Positions 10,046 to 19,417 are shown, numbered from the stretch's first letter. The stretch is 44,847 nt of DNA from an uncultured Pelagibacteraceae bacterium (GCA_902634695.1 CACPLE010000006.1:1-44847); one strand, 5' to 3'. Program-made: numbers and translations. Notes: generated by a model not told the origin, from the letters alone.

Positions 10046-10067
10046 CACCAAAATGGGTATAAAATAC
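10046..10067. promoter_or_regulatory. Candidate cis-element CACCAAAATGGGTATAAAATAC
   Basis: Same layout as 6870-6891 (CC-AT-rich-GGG then short palindrome GTAT-AAA-ATAC), about 40 nt upstream of the FecR gene. Confidence 0.4.
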
Positions 10068-10103
10068 TTTAATCATATTCAAAATAATATATATTTTTTC
10101 TAG

Positions 10104-11510
10104 ATGAAAAAAATTTTATCATTATTTGCTGCAATATTTTTAAGCATCAGTATTGTTCAAGCTGATGACACACTTAACAGTGATCAGATTAAAAGCTTAA
10201 TAACAGATACAGAAGGACTGACAATTGAAAAACAATTAGTTGGAATTGTAGGAGCAATATCAGGTACGGTTAGAACCGAAACAAGAGAATTAAAATCTGG
10301 GGATCAAATTTATTTAAATGAAACAATTATTGCAGACGTTGGATCTGGAACACAAATATTACTTTTAGACCAATCTACATTTACAATTGGATCTGACTCA
10401 CAAGTTGTAATGGATACTTTTATATTTGATCCAGATACACATGAAGGAAAAATTGTAGCTAGCGTTAAACAAGGAAGCTTAAAAGTAATTTCAGGTTTAA
10501 TAAGCAAAAAAAATCCAGACAGTTTAACTGTTGAAGTGCCAGAAGGTACTTTAGGATCTAGAGGAACAGAATTTCAAACAATAGTTGGTAAGAAAAAAAC
10601 TGATACTTTATTAATAGGACCTGGAAAAAATAATACATTAGGTTTAAGACCAGGAGCAGTACTTGTTGGCAACAAGTTTGGAAAAACTATGTTGAATAAT
10701 CCTTACAGTTTTGCGAGCATGAAGCAAGGACAAGCGCCTGGTAAAGCAAAACAAATTACAAAACAACAGTTAAAGAAATTTAAAAAGAGAATGAAAAACC
10801 TTAAAGTTGCAAAACTTGAAGGAGCAACAAAAGAAGAAAAAAAAGCTATTAGAAAAAAAATTAGAAAAGAACTTAAAGAAGCAGGTTTAGATAAAGAAGA
10901 AATCAAAACTTTAATTAAAGAAAATATCAAAGTAGATAAAGAGAAAAGAATTGTCTTATTAAAAGAAAGAGGAGAGGATGTTTCAGATTTGGAACAACCT
11001 GAAATGATTGAAGATGAAATGGAAATAGAAGTAGAACAAGAAGTTTCAGAACCAGAAGCACCAGAAGCAGATGATAAACCTGCGGTAGAGAAAAAAGAAG
11101 TTAAAGAGAAAAAAGTAACAAAAGAGAAAAAAGCAACAAAAGATAAAAAAGTAAATAAAAAGAAGAAAAATAAAAAGAAAAAAGCAGTTAAAAAGAAAAA
11201 GGGAAAAAAGAAAAAAGAAGCTAAAAAGAAAAAAGCTACTAAAAAGAAAAAAGCAGCTAAAAAGAAAAAAGCAGCTAAAAAGAAAAAAGCAGCTAAAAAG
11301 AAAAAAGCAACTAAAAAGAAAAAAGCAGTTAAGAAGAAAAAAGCAGTTAAGAAGAAAAAAGCAGTTAAAAAGAAAAAGAAAGTAGTTAAGAAGAAAAAGA
11401 AAGTAGTTAAGAAGAAAAAGAAAGTAGTTAAGAAAAAGAAGAAAATAACTAAGAAAAAAGTAGCTAAAAAGAAGCAAAAGAAAAAAAATAAGAGAAGACG
11501 TAAGAAATAA
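10104..11510 (+). CDS. Secreted FecR-domain protein with lysine-rich repetitive C-terminal tail
   Basis: Signal peptide; FecR core (GTVRTETRELKSGDQIYLNETIIADVGSGTQILLLDQSTFTIGSDS...VEVPEGTLGSRGTEF); KKKKAA/KKKKAV/KKKKKVV repeats. Confidence 0.85.
   Translation: MKKILSLFAAIFLSISIVQADDTLNSDQIKSLITDTEGLTIEKQLVGIVGAISGTVRTETRELKSGDQIYLNETIIADVGSGTQILLLDQSTFTIGSDSQVVMDTFIFDPDTHEGKIVASVKQGSLKVISGLISKKNPDSLTVEVPEGTLGSRGTEFQTIVGKKKTDTLLIGPGKNNTLGLRPGAVLVGNKFGKTMLNNPYSFASMKQGQAPGKAKQITKQQLKKFKKRMKNLKVAKLEGATKEEKKAIRKKIRKELKEAGLDKEEIKTLIKENIKVDKEKRIVLLKERGEDVSDLEQPEMIEDEMEIEVEQEVSEPEAPEADDKPAVEKKEVKEKKVTKEKKATKDKKVNKKKKNKKKKAVKKKKGKKKKEAKKKKATKKKKAAKKKKAAKKKKAAKKKKATKKKKAVKKKKAVKKKKAVKKKKKVVKKKKKVVKKKKKVVKKKKKITKKKVAKKKQKKKNKRRRKK
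11150..11480 (+). repeat. In-frame tandem repeats (18-bp units such as gctaaaaagaaaaaagca, shifting to 21-bp units) encoding the Lys-rich tail
   Basis: Units visible by eye; the protein period changes from 6 aa (KKKKAA/KKKKAV) to 7 aa (KKKKKVV). Confidence 0.9.
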
Positions 11511-11567
11511 CCTAAAAACTTAATCAAGTTTTATTTACTTTAATTATATTCTGGCTAAATTCCTAAT

Positions 11568-13682
11568 GTGCAGGCTTTATTATTAAAATACAAAAATTAT
11601 TTAATATTTTTAATTCTATTAATTTTTCTAATAGTTTTAAAATATTTCAATCCAAGTTTTGTCAAATCCGTTTCTTATATAAGTTTTGATTTATACCAAA
11701 AGGTTTTTCCTTTAGAAAAGAGAGATTCCAATGTTGTAATTATTGATATTGATGAAAAAAGTTTAGGAAAATTTGGCCAATTTCCATGGAGCAGATCGAT
11801 ATTTGCAAAAATTGTAGAAAATGTACATGAAGCTGAACCAAAAGCTATAGGTTTTGATATTTTTTTTAGCGAAAAAGATAAACAATCTCCTCAAGAAATA
11901 ATTAAATCTTACAAATTAAATGAAGCAGATTCAGATGAATTTGTGGAAATTTTTGAAGGACTTGTTTCAGGAATAATTATAAATCATGACGAAGTATTTA
12001 GAAATCAATTAGAAAATTCAAATTCAGTTATTGCAGTATTGGGAAGCAATGTTCCTTCCCACTCAAGTTATGATAGATCTGCAAAAGCTAAATTTCTTTC
12101 AAAAGGTGGAGATCCTAAAAATTTTACTTATTCTTTTCCTTACTCAATAGGTTCTCTTGAAGAATTAGAAAGTAGTGCAAAAGGATTAGGATCAATTTCT
12201 TTTTTAGATCAAACTGATGGAATTATTAGATCACTCCCTTTAATTGTTCGTTTTAATAATAAACTTTATCCAACAATGGGACTAGAAATGGTTCGTATCG
12301 GAACAAAACAAAAAAATTTATATGTAGAAATGAATGAAATCGGAATTACAAGAATAAGTTCTAGACCCTATAAAATTTATTCAGATCCTAATGCAATCAT
12401 TTGGATTAGATATAAGAAACCATTAAAAAGCCAGTATATTTCCGCAAGTTCAGTTTTTGATGGATCATTTGATAAAGAAAGATTTAAAAATAAATATGTT
12501 TTAATAGGAGCATCAGCTCAAGGTTTATTTGATTTAGTTAAAACTCCTTTAGGGCTAACTATTCCCGGGGTTGAAGTACATGGCAATGTAATAGAAAATA
12601 TTTTAGATCAATCTTATTTAATTAGAAATCCAAATACTTATATATTTGAATTATTATTTTCTATTATAGTTGCTTGTGTTACTTTTTTCTTTTCTCAGCG
12701 TATAAAACCAAAATACAGTTTATCAATATACTTTGTCAGTTTACTTGTTGTAATTGTAATTGGTTTCGGCATATTTTTATTTAAGTCACAACTTGTAGAC
12801 ATTAGTTATCCAATTTTTATGCTTACAATAACTTTTTTAACTGGTCTTTATTTTAGATATGTTGAAGAAAATAAAATTGCATTATCAAATTTACAAAAAG
12901 AAGCAAAATTATTAAAAGAAAGAGAACTAGCCGGAGAGGTACAGAAAAGTTTATTTCCTGATATTTCTAGATTTGAAAATTTTATTTATGCAATAAATGT
13001 ACCAGCAAGAGATGTATCCGGTGATTATTTTGATGTAGTAAGCGTTGGCAAAAACGAATACTTTTTTACACTGGCTGATGTATCGGGAAAAGGGGTTAAA
13101 GCTGGTATGTATATGGCTAAAGCTTCTTCTATATTTAGAACTTTATCTAACCTTTCTTATCCACTAGAAAAAGTTGTTTTTGGAGTGAATAATGAATTGG
13201 TTGAAGCCAAGTTTAAAGGCATGTTTGTTACTGCTGTTTTTGGAAAATTTAATACAGAAACCAATGATATAACGTTTGTAAATGCTGGGCATGAAAGCAT
13301 AATGGTTTTTGATAGAAGTAAGAATTTTGAATTTATAAAATCAGAATTGCCACCAATAGGAATTGTAAAATATTTTACAGAATCTATGGTAAAATCCAGT
13401 ACTATTAACCTAAAAGATAAAACATTTGTAGTTTACACTGATGGAGTTACAGAAGGTTATTTAAAAAATGGACAAGAGCTTGGCGCCGAAGGTGTTGAAA
13501 GGATAGTAAAAACATTAGACAATATAACACCAAAAAACATAGTAGATTCTATTGCCAGTGAATTAAATTGGGGTACCGATAAGTTAAGAGACGACATAAC
13601 TTGTTTAGCAATAAATCTAAAAAATATAGAACTGATAAAACCTATAAGAAAAAAGCGGGAAGAAAATAAAACTGATGGATGA
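11568..13682 (+). CDS. CHASE2 sensor - TM - PP2C/SpoIIE-type serine phosphatase (GTG start)
   Basis: CHASE2 motifs (VVIIDIDEKSLGKFGQFPWSR, AIGFDIFFSE, VLIGASAQGLFDLVKTPL..PGVEVHGNVIENIL), C-terminal TMs, PP2C motifs SGDYFDV, LADVSGKGVKAGM, YTDGVTEG, DDIT. Confidence 0.92.
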   Translation: MQALLLKYKNYLIFLILLIFLIVLKYFNPSFVKSVSYISFDLYQKVFPLEKRDSNVVIIDIDEKSLGKFGQFPWSRSIFAKIVENVHEAEPKAIGFDIFFSEKDKQSPQEIIKSYKLNEADSDEFVEIFEGLVSGIIINHDEVFRNQLENSNSVIAVLGSNVPSHSSYDRSAKAKFLSKGGDPKNFTYSFPYSIGSLEELESSAKGLGSISFLDQTDGIIRSLPLIVRFNNKLYPTMGLEMVRIGTKQKNLYVEMNEIGITRISSRPYKIYSDPNAIIWIRYKKPLKSQYISASSVFDGSFDKERFKNKYVLIGASAQGLFDLVKTPLGLTIPGVEVHGNVIENILDQSYLIRNPNTYIFELLFSIIVACVTFFFSQRIKPKYSLSIYFVSLLVVIVIGFGIFLFKSQLVDISYPIFMLTITFLTGLYFRYVEENKIALSNLQKEAKLLKERELAGEVQKSLFPDISRFENFIYAINVPARDVSGDYFDVVSVGKNEYFFTLADVSGKGVKAGMYMAKASSIFRTLSNLSYPLEKVVFGVNNELVEAKFKGMFVTAVFGKFNTETNDITFVNAGHESIMVFDRSKNFEFIKSELPPIGIVKYFTESMVKSSTINLKDKTFVVYTDGVTEGYLKNGQELGAEGVERIVKTLDNITPKNIVDSIASELNWGTDKLRDDITCLAINLKNIELIKPIRKKREENKTDG

Positions 13683-15783
13683 AGTTATATTAAAAATAAC
13701 TCAAAATATAGATACGCTTTGGGTAATAGATTGTGCAATCTTAGTTTTCATCATGCAGGCAGGATTTATGTGTATGGAAAGTGGTCTTTCAAGACACAAG
13801 AATAGCATTAACGTTGCATTAAAAAATGCTGCAGATTTTGGTGTTTCTGTTGTGATGTTTTGGACATTGGGTTTTGGCTTCATGTTTGGAAAAAGTTTTA
13901 ATGGTTTTATTGGAACAGATCTATTTTTCTTTTCTACTAATATTTCACAATATCAAACATATTTTGTATTTCAGGCAATGTTTGTTGCTACAGCTGCAAC
14001 AATTATATCTGGCGCTGTAGCAGAAAGATTAAGATTTATTGGATATTTAATTATAACTGTTTTTTCTACAGGACTTATTTATCCAATAGTAGGTCATTGG
14101 GCTTGGTCTTCTGGTTATCTTGGAGAAGCAATGAACAAAGGTTGGTTAGCTAGTCAAGGCTTTGTTGATTTTGCGGGAAGCACAATTGTTCATTCTGTAG
14201 GAGGTTGGATTGCACTCGCTGCAGTAATAATATTAGGACCTAGAATTGGAAAATTTTCAGAAGCTAACAAAGGAAAATTTACTGGATCAAGTTTTCCTTT
14301 AGCTGTACTTGGAACTTTAATTCTTTGGTTTGGATGGTTTGGTTTTAATGGTGGAAGCAACGGAGCGATGAATGAAGCTGTTCCACTTATTCTAATTAAT
14401 ACTTTTTTAGCAGCAGCCTTTGGATTGTTAACAGGTTTAGTTGGTTCTTTTTTAATTCACAAAAAACCAGATCCTTTTTATGTTATTCTAGGCCCACTTG
14501 CCGGTTTAGTTTCAATTACAGCTGCGTGTAACTCTGTAACCACAATATTTGCAATTATAATTGGTATTATAGGAAGTATAATTGCAATGATAACAACAGA
14601 AATTTTAAATAAGTTTGAAATCGATGATGTTGTTGGTGCAATACCCGTGCATTTAGCTGCAGGGATTTGGGGAACACTTGCGGTAGGTATTTTTTCAGAC
14701 TTGGAAATAATTGGAACAGGTTTAACAAGGTTTGAACAAATTAAAATTCAATTAATTGGAATTATATCAATAGGTTTATTTTCATTTATTATTTCATTTA
14801 TAATATTAAAAATTTTAAATTATTTTTACCCTTTAAGGGTCAGCCCTCTTCACGAAGAGTTAGGACTTAATATAGCTGAACATGGCGCTGTTTCTGTTGA
14901 ACATGATTTAATTACTGTTTTGGACAAACAATCAGCCAGTGGTGATCTTAAAATTAGAGGTCCACAAGATCCATTTACTGCAGGAGGTGTTATCGGACTT
15001 TATTATAATAAAATGATGAATAAACTAGAATCAAGTGAAGCTGAAAAAAACAAATGGAGAAGTAGAATTTCTAAAGAAATAGAGTTAGCAGTAAAAGTCC
15101 AAGAAAATTTTATGCCTAAAAGAAATTTAGAAAATTATCCAGTAAAAGGAATAAATATTCCAGCAAGAGAAGTATCAGGAGATTTTTTTAGCTTTTATCC
15201 CAATAACGAAAACATTTATTTTATAATTGCAGATGTTGCTGGAAAAGGCATTCATGCTGGAATGGTAATGGCAAAAGCTTCTACTTTGTTTGAAGTTTTG
15301 TCTCAAGGCAAAGTAGATTTGGATGAAATGGCTTTTCATATGAATAATGATTTATTCAATACTAAAACTGGCGGAATGTTTGTAACTGGAATTATTGGAA
15401 ATTACGATATAATTTCTGAAGATATAAAATGGGTAAATGCAGGTCACCAACCAGCATTAATTAGACATCAAAAAGGTAATTTTGAAGAGTTTGAATCCAA
15501 ATCTCTTCCATTAGGAGTTGTTTTTCAAAAAAATAAATCAGTTTACCAAGTTAATAAAAAAAATTTGAATGAACATCGATTTTATTCATTTACAGATGGT
15601 TTATCTGAAAGTTTAGATAAAAATAATCAAGAGATAGGAATTGAAGGAACAAAAAAAATCATAAACAATAATTTTAATTCTAGCTTAGCAGACGAATTAG
15701 ATAATATGTCAAAAGAAGTTTTAAGCAATTCTAGTAAAGACAAACTTGATGATGATTTGACAATTTTGGCTATTGGAAAATAA
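13675..15783 (+). CDS. Ammonium transporter (Amt) fused to a C-terminal PP2C/SpoIIE-type phosphatase
   Basis: Amt domain with both conserved His contexts (DFAGSTIVHSVGGW, DDVVGAIPVHLAAGIWGTL); C-terminal VQENFMPKR..VSGDFFSFY..IADVAGKGIHAGMVMAKAS..WVNAGHQPALI..FTDGLSES..DDDLTILAI. Confidence 0.95.
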   Translation: MDEVILKITQNIDTLWVIDCAILVFIMQAGFMCMESGLSRHKNSINVALKNAADFGVSVVMFWTLGFGFMFGKSFNGFIGTDLFFFSTNISQYQTYFVFQAMFVATAATIISGAVAERLRFIGYLIITVFSTGLIYPIVGHWAWSSGYLGEAMNKGWLASQGFVDFAGSTIVHSVGGWIALAAVIILGPRIGKFSEANKGKFTGSSFPLAVLGTLILWFGWFGFNGGSNGAMNEAVPLILINTFLAAAFGLLTGLVGSFLIHKKPDPFYVILGPLAGLVSITAACNSVTTIFAIIIGIIGSIIAMITTEILNKFEIDDVVGAIPVHLAAGIWGTLAVGIFSDLEIIGTGLTRFEQIKIQLIGIISIGLFSFIISFIILKILNYFYPLRVSPLHEELGLNIAEHGAVSVEHDLITVLDKQSASGDLKIRGPQDPFTAGGVIGLYYNKMMNKLESSEAEKNKWRSRISKEIELAVKVQENFMPKRNLENYPVKGINIPAREVSGDFFSFYPNNENIYFIIADVAGKGIHAGMVMAKASTLFEVLSQGKVDLDEMAFHMNNDLFNTKTGGMFVTGIIGNYDIISEDIKWVNAGHQPALIRHQKGNFEEFESKSLPLGVVFQKNKSVYQVNKKNLNEHRFYSFTDGLSESLDKNNQEIGIEGTKKIINNNFNSSLADELDNMSKEVLSNSSKDKLDDDLTILAIGK

Positions 15784-15824
15784 ATAATATTTTTCAACTT
15801 CGATTATCATTTTACAACTAATTG

Positions 15825-15850
15825 AAACACCTAAAATGGTCATAAATTAG
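15825..15850. promoter_or_regulatory. Candidate cis-element AACACCTAAAATGGTCATAAATTAG, related to those at 6870 and 10046
   Basis: ACACC-T-AAAATGG-TCATAAA versus ACACC-AAAATGG-GTATAAA; about 65-85 nt upstream of the 15912 gene. Confidence 0.3.
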
Positions 15851-15911
15851 CTTTATGTAGTTTATTTATTTTGTTTTAATAAGAAATTATATAAAGTCAT
15901 TTCAGGGAGAG

Positions 15912-16223
15912 ATGAAAAAAATATTTTTTTTAATATCTGTATTTACAATTTTAAGTGCTTGTGGGCAATCAACGGCACTATTAGGACCAAGTTATACTAT
16001 GGCTAAAACCGGAAGTGTTTTGCAAGCTGGAAATTCAGTTGCAGCCTCATATGGAATTAAAAAAACATTAAATCAATCCGGGCAAGGCTCAGTTCTGAAC
16101 TCACTGGCAGAAACCAATATAAGAGAATGCCAAACAATACATTCAGCTGAATTAAATGAAATTTTTTTTAAAACTTTAGATGAAACTGATTGTTATATGG
16201 ATCCATTCAGCATTCTTAGATAA
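15912..16223 (+). CDS. Small putative lipoprotein, unknown function
   Basis: Signal peptide with lipobox LSAC; ggagag RBS just upstream. Confidence 0.6.
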   Translation: MKKIFFLISVFTILSACGQSTALLGPSYTMAKTGSVLQAGNSVAASYGIKKTLNQSGQGSVLNSLAETNIRECQTIHSAELNEIFFKTLDETDCYMDPFSILR

Positions 16224-16324
16224 ATAATCATAAAATACATAATTATATACAATTGTTAATTGCAGAAGATAATCTTATCTGTGGAAAGATTTGTTTAAAT
16301 TAATTATTTATTAGAAAAAAAATA

Positions 16325-17566
16325 ATGAATAAAAATATAAAAATTGGAATTATAGGTTCCGGCATACAAGGTGTTTGCACTGCACTATTTCTTCAAAAAA
16401 AAAATTTTGCTGTAACTTTGTTTGATAAAAACGATCCTGGTACATCTGCAGCTTCATATGGTAATGCAGGACATTTTTCTCCCTATGCCTCTATTCCTTT
16501 AAATAGACCTGACATAGTTACAGATATACCCGCAATGCTTTTAAGCTCCACAGGACCTTTAGCTTTAAAATGGAATTATGTTCCAAAAATGATTCCGTGG
16601 TTTTTAAAATTTTTAAAAAATTGTAGTACAAAAAATATGATGCATACCGCTAAATATATGCATCAGATATTAGACTTAGCTTTACCAGCTTATGATGAAT
16701 TGTTTGAAGAAATTGACTTATCTGGATTGGTTGAAAATAAAGGAATTATGTATATTTGGAACGATCAGAATTTAAAAAGTAGAGATTTAGAAATAAATAT
16801 TAGAAACGAAATAGGAGCGGAACAACAATTACTTAACAAAAAAGAAATTCATGATTTAGAACCAAATATTAAAAAAATTTACCATGCAGGAGTTTTTTAT
16901 AAAAAAGCCAGACATGCAAGGAATCCTGGAAAAATTTGGTTAAAATTATTTAATTTATTTTTATCAAAAGGTGGAAAGTTTATAAAAAGCAACGTCGACA
17001 CTATAAGTTTTTCAGAAGAAAAACCAATTATAAAAACGAAGGAAAGTTCATTTAATTTTGAAAAAGTTTTAATTACTTGTGGTGCTTTTTCAAAAATTCT
17101 AACAGATCAAATGGATGAAAAAATTCCTTTGGATACGGAAAGAGGCTATCATATTCATTTTAAAAATTGTGAGCATTTAATTTCACGTCCTGTTGTGTTT
17201 CAAAATAGAGGTTTTGGAATGACGCCTATGGAGCAAGGTTTAAGAGTTGTTGGCACAGTAGAATTTGGTGGCTTAAAAAATCCATTGAGCAAAAATAGAA
17301 TAAAAAATTTAGTAAATAATGCCAAATTCTTGTTAGATGGACTACCAGAACATCAAGACGAATGGTTAGGCTTTAGACCAACATTGCCAGATTATCTACC
17401 AGTTATAGGACCATCAAAAAATTATAAAAATGTATTTTATTCATTTGGTCATCATCATTTAGGTTGGACATTAGCAGCTATTTCTGGAAAGATTATTTCA
17501 AAAATGATTACAAATGAAAATACTAACTTAAATTTAGAGCCTTATAGTTCTAAAAGATTTTCATAA
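16325..17566 (+). CDS. FAD-dependent oxidoreductase, D-amino-acid dehydrogenase (DadA)-like
   Basis: Rossmann GIIGSGIQGVCTALFLQKKNFAVTLFDKN; DAO fold C-terminus (GFRPTLPDYLPVIGPS..YSFGHHHLGWTLAAISGKII). Confidence 0.85.
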   Translation: MNKNIKIGIIGSGIQGVCTALFLQKKNFAVTLFDKNDPGTSAASYGNAGHFSPYASIPLNRPDIVTDIPAMLLSSTGPLALKWNYVPKMIPWFLKFLKNCSTKNMMHTAKYMHQILDLALPAYDELFEEIDLSGLVENKGIMYIWNDQNLKSRDLEINIRNEIGAEQQLLNKKEIHDLEPNIKKIYHAGVFYKKARHARNPGKIWLKLFNLFLSKGGKFIKSNVDTISFSEEKPIIKTKESSFNFEKVLITCGAFSKILTDQMDEKIPLDTERGYHIHFKNCEHLISRPVVFQNRGFGMTPMEQGLRVVGTVEFGGLKNPLSKNRIKNLVNNAKFLLDGLPEHQDEWLGFRPTLPDYLPVIGPSKNYKNVFYSFGHHHLGWTLAAISGKIISKMITNENTNLNLEPYSSKRFS

Positions 17567-17570
17567 ACTT

Positions 17571-18464
17571 ATGAAAAATAAAAATACCTTAGCTTATATT
17601 TTATTATTTTTGACAACACTTTTTTGGTCAGGGAATTTTATTGTAGGTAAAGCAGCTAGCATTTATGAGATACCTCCATTTTCACTAAATTTTTATAGAT
17701 GGCTTTTTGCATGGTTAATACTTTTTCCATTTACATACAAAGAGATAATAAAAAAAAAAGATTATATTTTAAAAAATTTAGGTTTTTTTATAATTTTAGG
17801 AATTACAAGTATAACTATATTTAATTCAATAGTTTATTATTCATTAAACTTTACACAGGTCATCAGCGGAGTTCTAATGATTTCAACAATTCCTGTTATG
17901 ATTATATTTATTTCATCTCTTTTAAAAATTGAAAAGACAAACATTTTTCAAATTATTGGTGTAATTCTTTCGTTAACGGGTGTTGTTTTTATTATAACTA
18001 AGGCCGACATAGAAATACTAAAGACATTAAATTTTAATAAAGGAGATATAACCATGGTGGTGGCCATGTTTTCTTGGGCAACTTATTCGGCACTATTAAA
18101 GAAAAAAAAATACGAATTGTCACAAATATCTCTTTTAGAAGTTGTTATTACATTTGGTTTAGTTTTCTTAATCCCTATATATTTTATTGAAATGAACATG
18201 GGTTATTTAATCAAATTAGGTAAACCATTTTATTTAACTTTAACATATGTGGTTTTATTTCCTGGGCTTTGCTCATTCTTTTTTTGGATTAAGGGCATAT
18301 CAATAATTGGAGCTAATCGTTCAGGAATATTTTTACACTTAATGCCAATATTTGGAGCAATTATGGCGATGATTATATTTGATGAAAAATTTATGTTTTA
18401 TCATTTTTTAGGAGCTGTATTTATTATTATGGGAATTATTTTATCTAATAGAAAAAGTGTTTAA
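17571..18464 (+). CDS. EamA/DMT family transporter
   Basis: Ten-TM pattern, EamA motifs (TTLFWSGNFIVGKAAS; PVMIIFISSLLKIEK..GVILSLTGVVFI). Confidence 0.85.
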   Translation: MKNKNTLAYILLFLTTLFWSGNFIVGKAASIYEIPPFSLNFYRWLFAWLILFPFTYKEIIKKKDYILKNLGFFIILGITSITIFNSIVYYSLNFTQVISGVLMISTIPVMIIFISSLLKIEKTNIFQIIGVILSLTGVVFIITKADIEILKTLNFNKGDITMVVAMFSWATYSALLKKKKYELSQISLLEVVITFGLVFLIPIYFIEMNMGYLIKLGKPFYLTLTYVVLFPGLCSFFFWIKGISIIGANRSGIFLHLMPIFGAIMAMIIFDEKFMFYHFLGAVFIIMGIILSNRKSV

Positions 18465-19414
18465 TGATTAAAATAGCAATACTTGACGATTATCAAAATT
18501 TTTTTCATGAGTTTATTGATTTAAAAAAACTTGAAGGAAAATATGAAATAAAAGTATTTAGTGAAGCTTTTAAAAATGAAGAAGAAGCAATTGAAAATCT
18601 TAAAGATTTTGAAGCTTTATTAATAATGAGAGAAAGAACACCAATTACAAAAAACTTAATTAATAATTTAAAAAAATTAAAGTTTATTGTTACTAGCGGT
18701 ATGAGAAATAAAGCTATTGATTTAAAAGCAACTAAAGAAAAAAAAATAATTGTTACTGGAACAGAAATTAATTCTAATCCAGCCGCTGAATTAACTTGGG
18801 CTTTAATTTTAGGTTTAGCAAGAAATATTAAAACAGAAGTTGATAATATGTTCCAGGGTTATTGGCAAACCACTATTGGAGTTGAGCTGAAAGGTAAAAT
18901 ATTAGGTTTAATTGGTCTTGGAAAAATTGGTTCTCAAGTTGCAAAGATAGCAAAAGCTTTTGGAATGCAAGTTATTGCTTGGAGTGAAAATTTAGATTTA
19001 AATAAATGTAAAGAATTAGATGTTCTTCCTGTTAGCAAAAATGATTTATTAAAAACTTCTGACTTTGTTTCAATACATGTAGTCTTGGGAGACCGTTATA
19101 AAGAATTAATTAAGCTAAAAGAATTTGATATGATGAAGAAAACAGCGTTTTTAATCAATACTTCTAGAGGACCAATTGTCAACGAAGATGATTTAATTAT
19201 TGCTTTATCTACTAATGTTATCGCTGGTGCCGGTTTAGATGTTTATGAAAAGGAACCACTGCCCTCAGATCATAAATTACGTTTCTTACCAAATGCACTA
19301 CTGCTTCCTCATTTGGGATATGTAACTGCAGAAAATTATTCTATTTTTTATTCACAAATGATTGAAAATTTAGAATCCTGTGCTAGTGGTAAACCTATTA
19401 GAACAATTGAATAA
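18464..19414 (+). CDS. D-2-hydroxyacid dehydrogenase family protein
   Basis: GLIGLGKIGSQVAKIAKAFGMQVIAW; FLINTSRGPIVNEDDLI; GAGLDVYEKEPLP. Confidence 0.9.
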   Translation: MIKIAILDDYQNFFHEFIDLKKLEGKYEIKVFSEAFKNEEEAIENLKDFEALLIMRERTPITKNLINNLKKLKFIVTSGMRNKAIDLKATKEKKIIVTGTEINSNPAAELTWALILGLARNIKTEVDNMFQGYWQTTIGVELKGKILGLIGLGKIGSQVAKIAKAFGMQVIAWSENLDLNKCKELDVLPVSKNDLLKTSDFVSIHVVLGDRYKELIKLKEFDMMKKTAFLINTSRGPIVNEDDLIIALSTNVIAGAGLDVYEKEPLPSDHKLRFLPNALLLPHLGYVTAENYSIFYSQMIENLESCASGKPIRTIE

Positions 19415-19417
19415 ATA

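Noticed and set aside
11150-11480. Tandem repeats as a possible CRISPR array
   Set aside because: Repeats are contiguous, in-frame and coding (Lys-rich) with no unique spacers.
10703-11527. 274-aa antisense ORF (and overlapping 143-aa ORF at 11046-11477) rich in Phe/Leu
   Set aside because: Mirror of the poly-Lys codon repeats on the plus strand; lacks stops only because of AAA/AAG composition. The FecR-domain ORF on the other strand is clearly the real gene.
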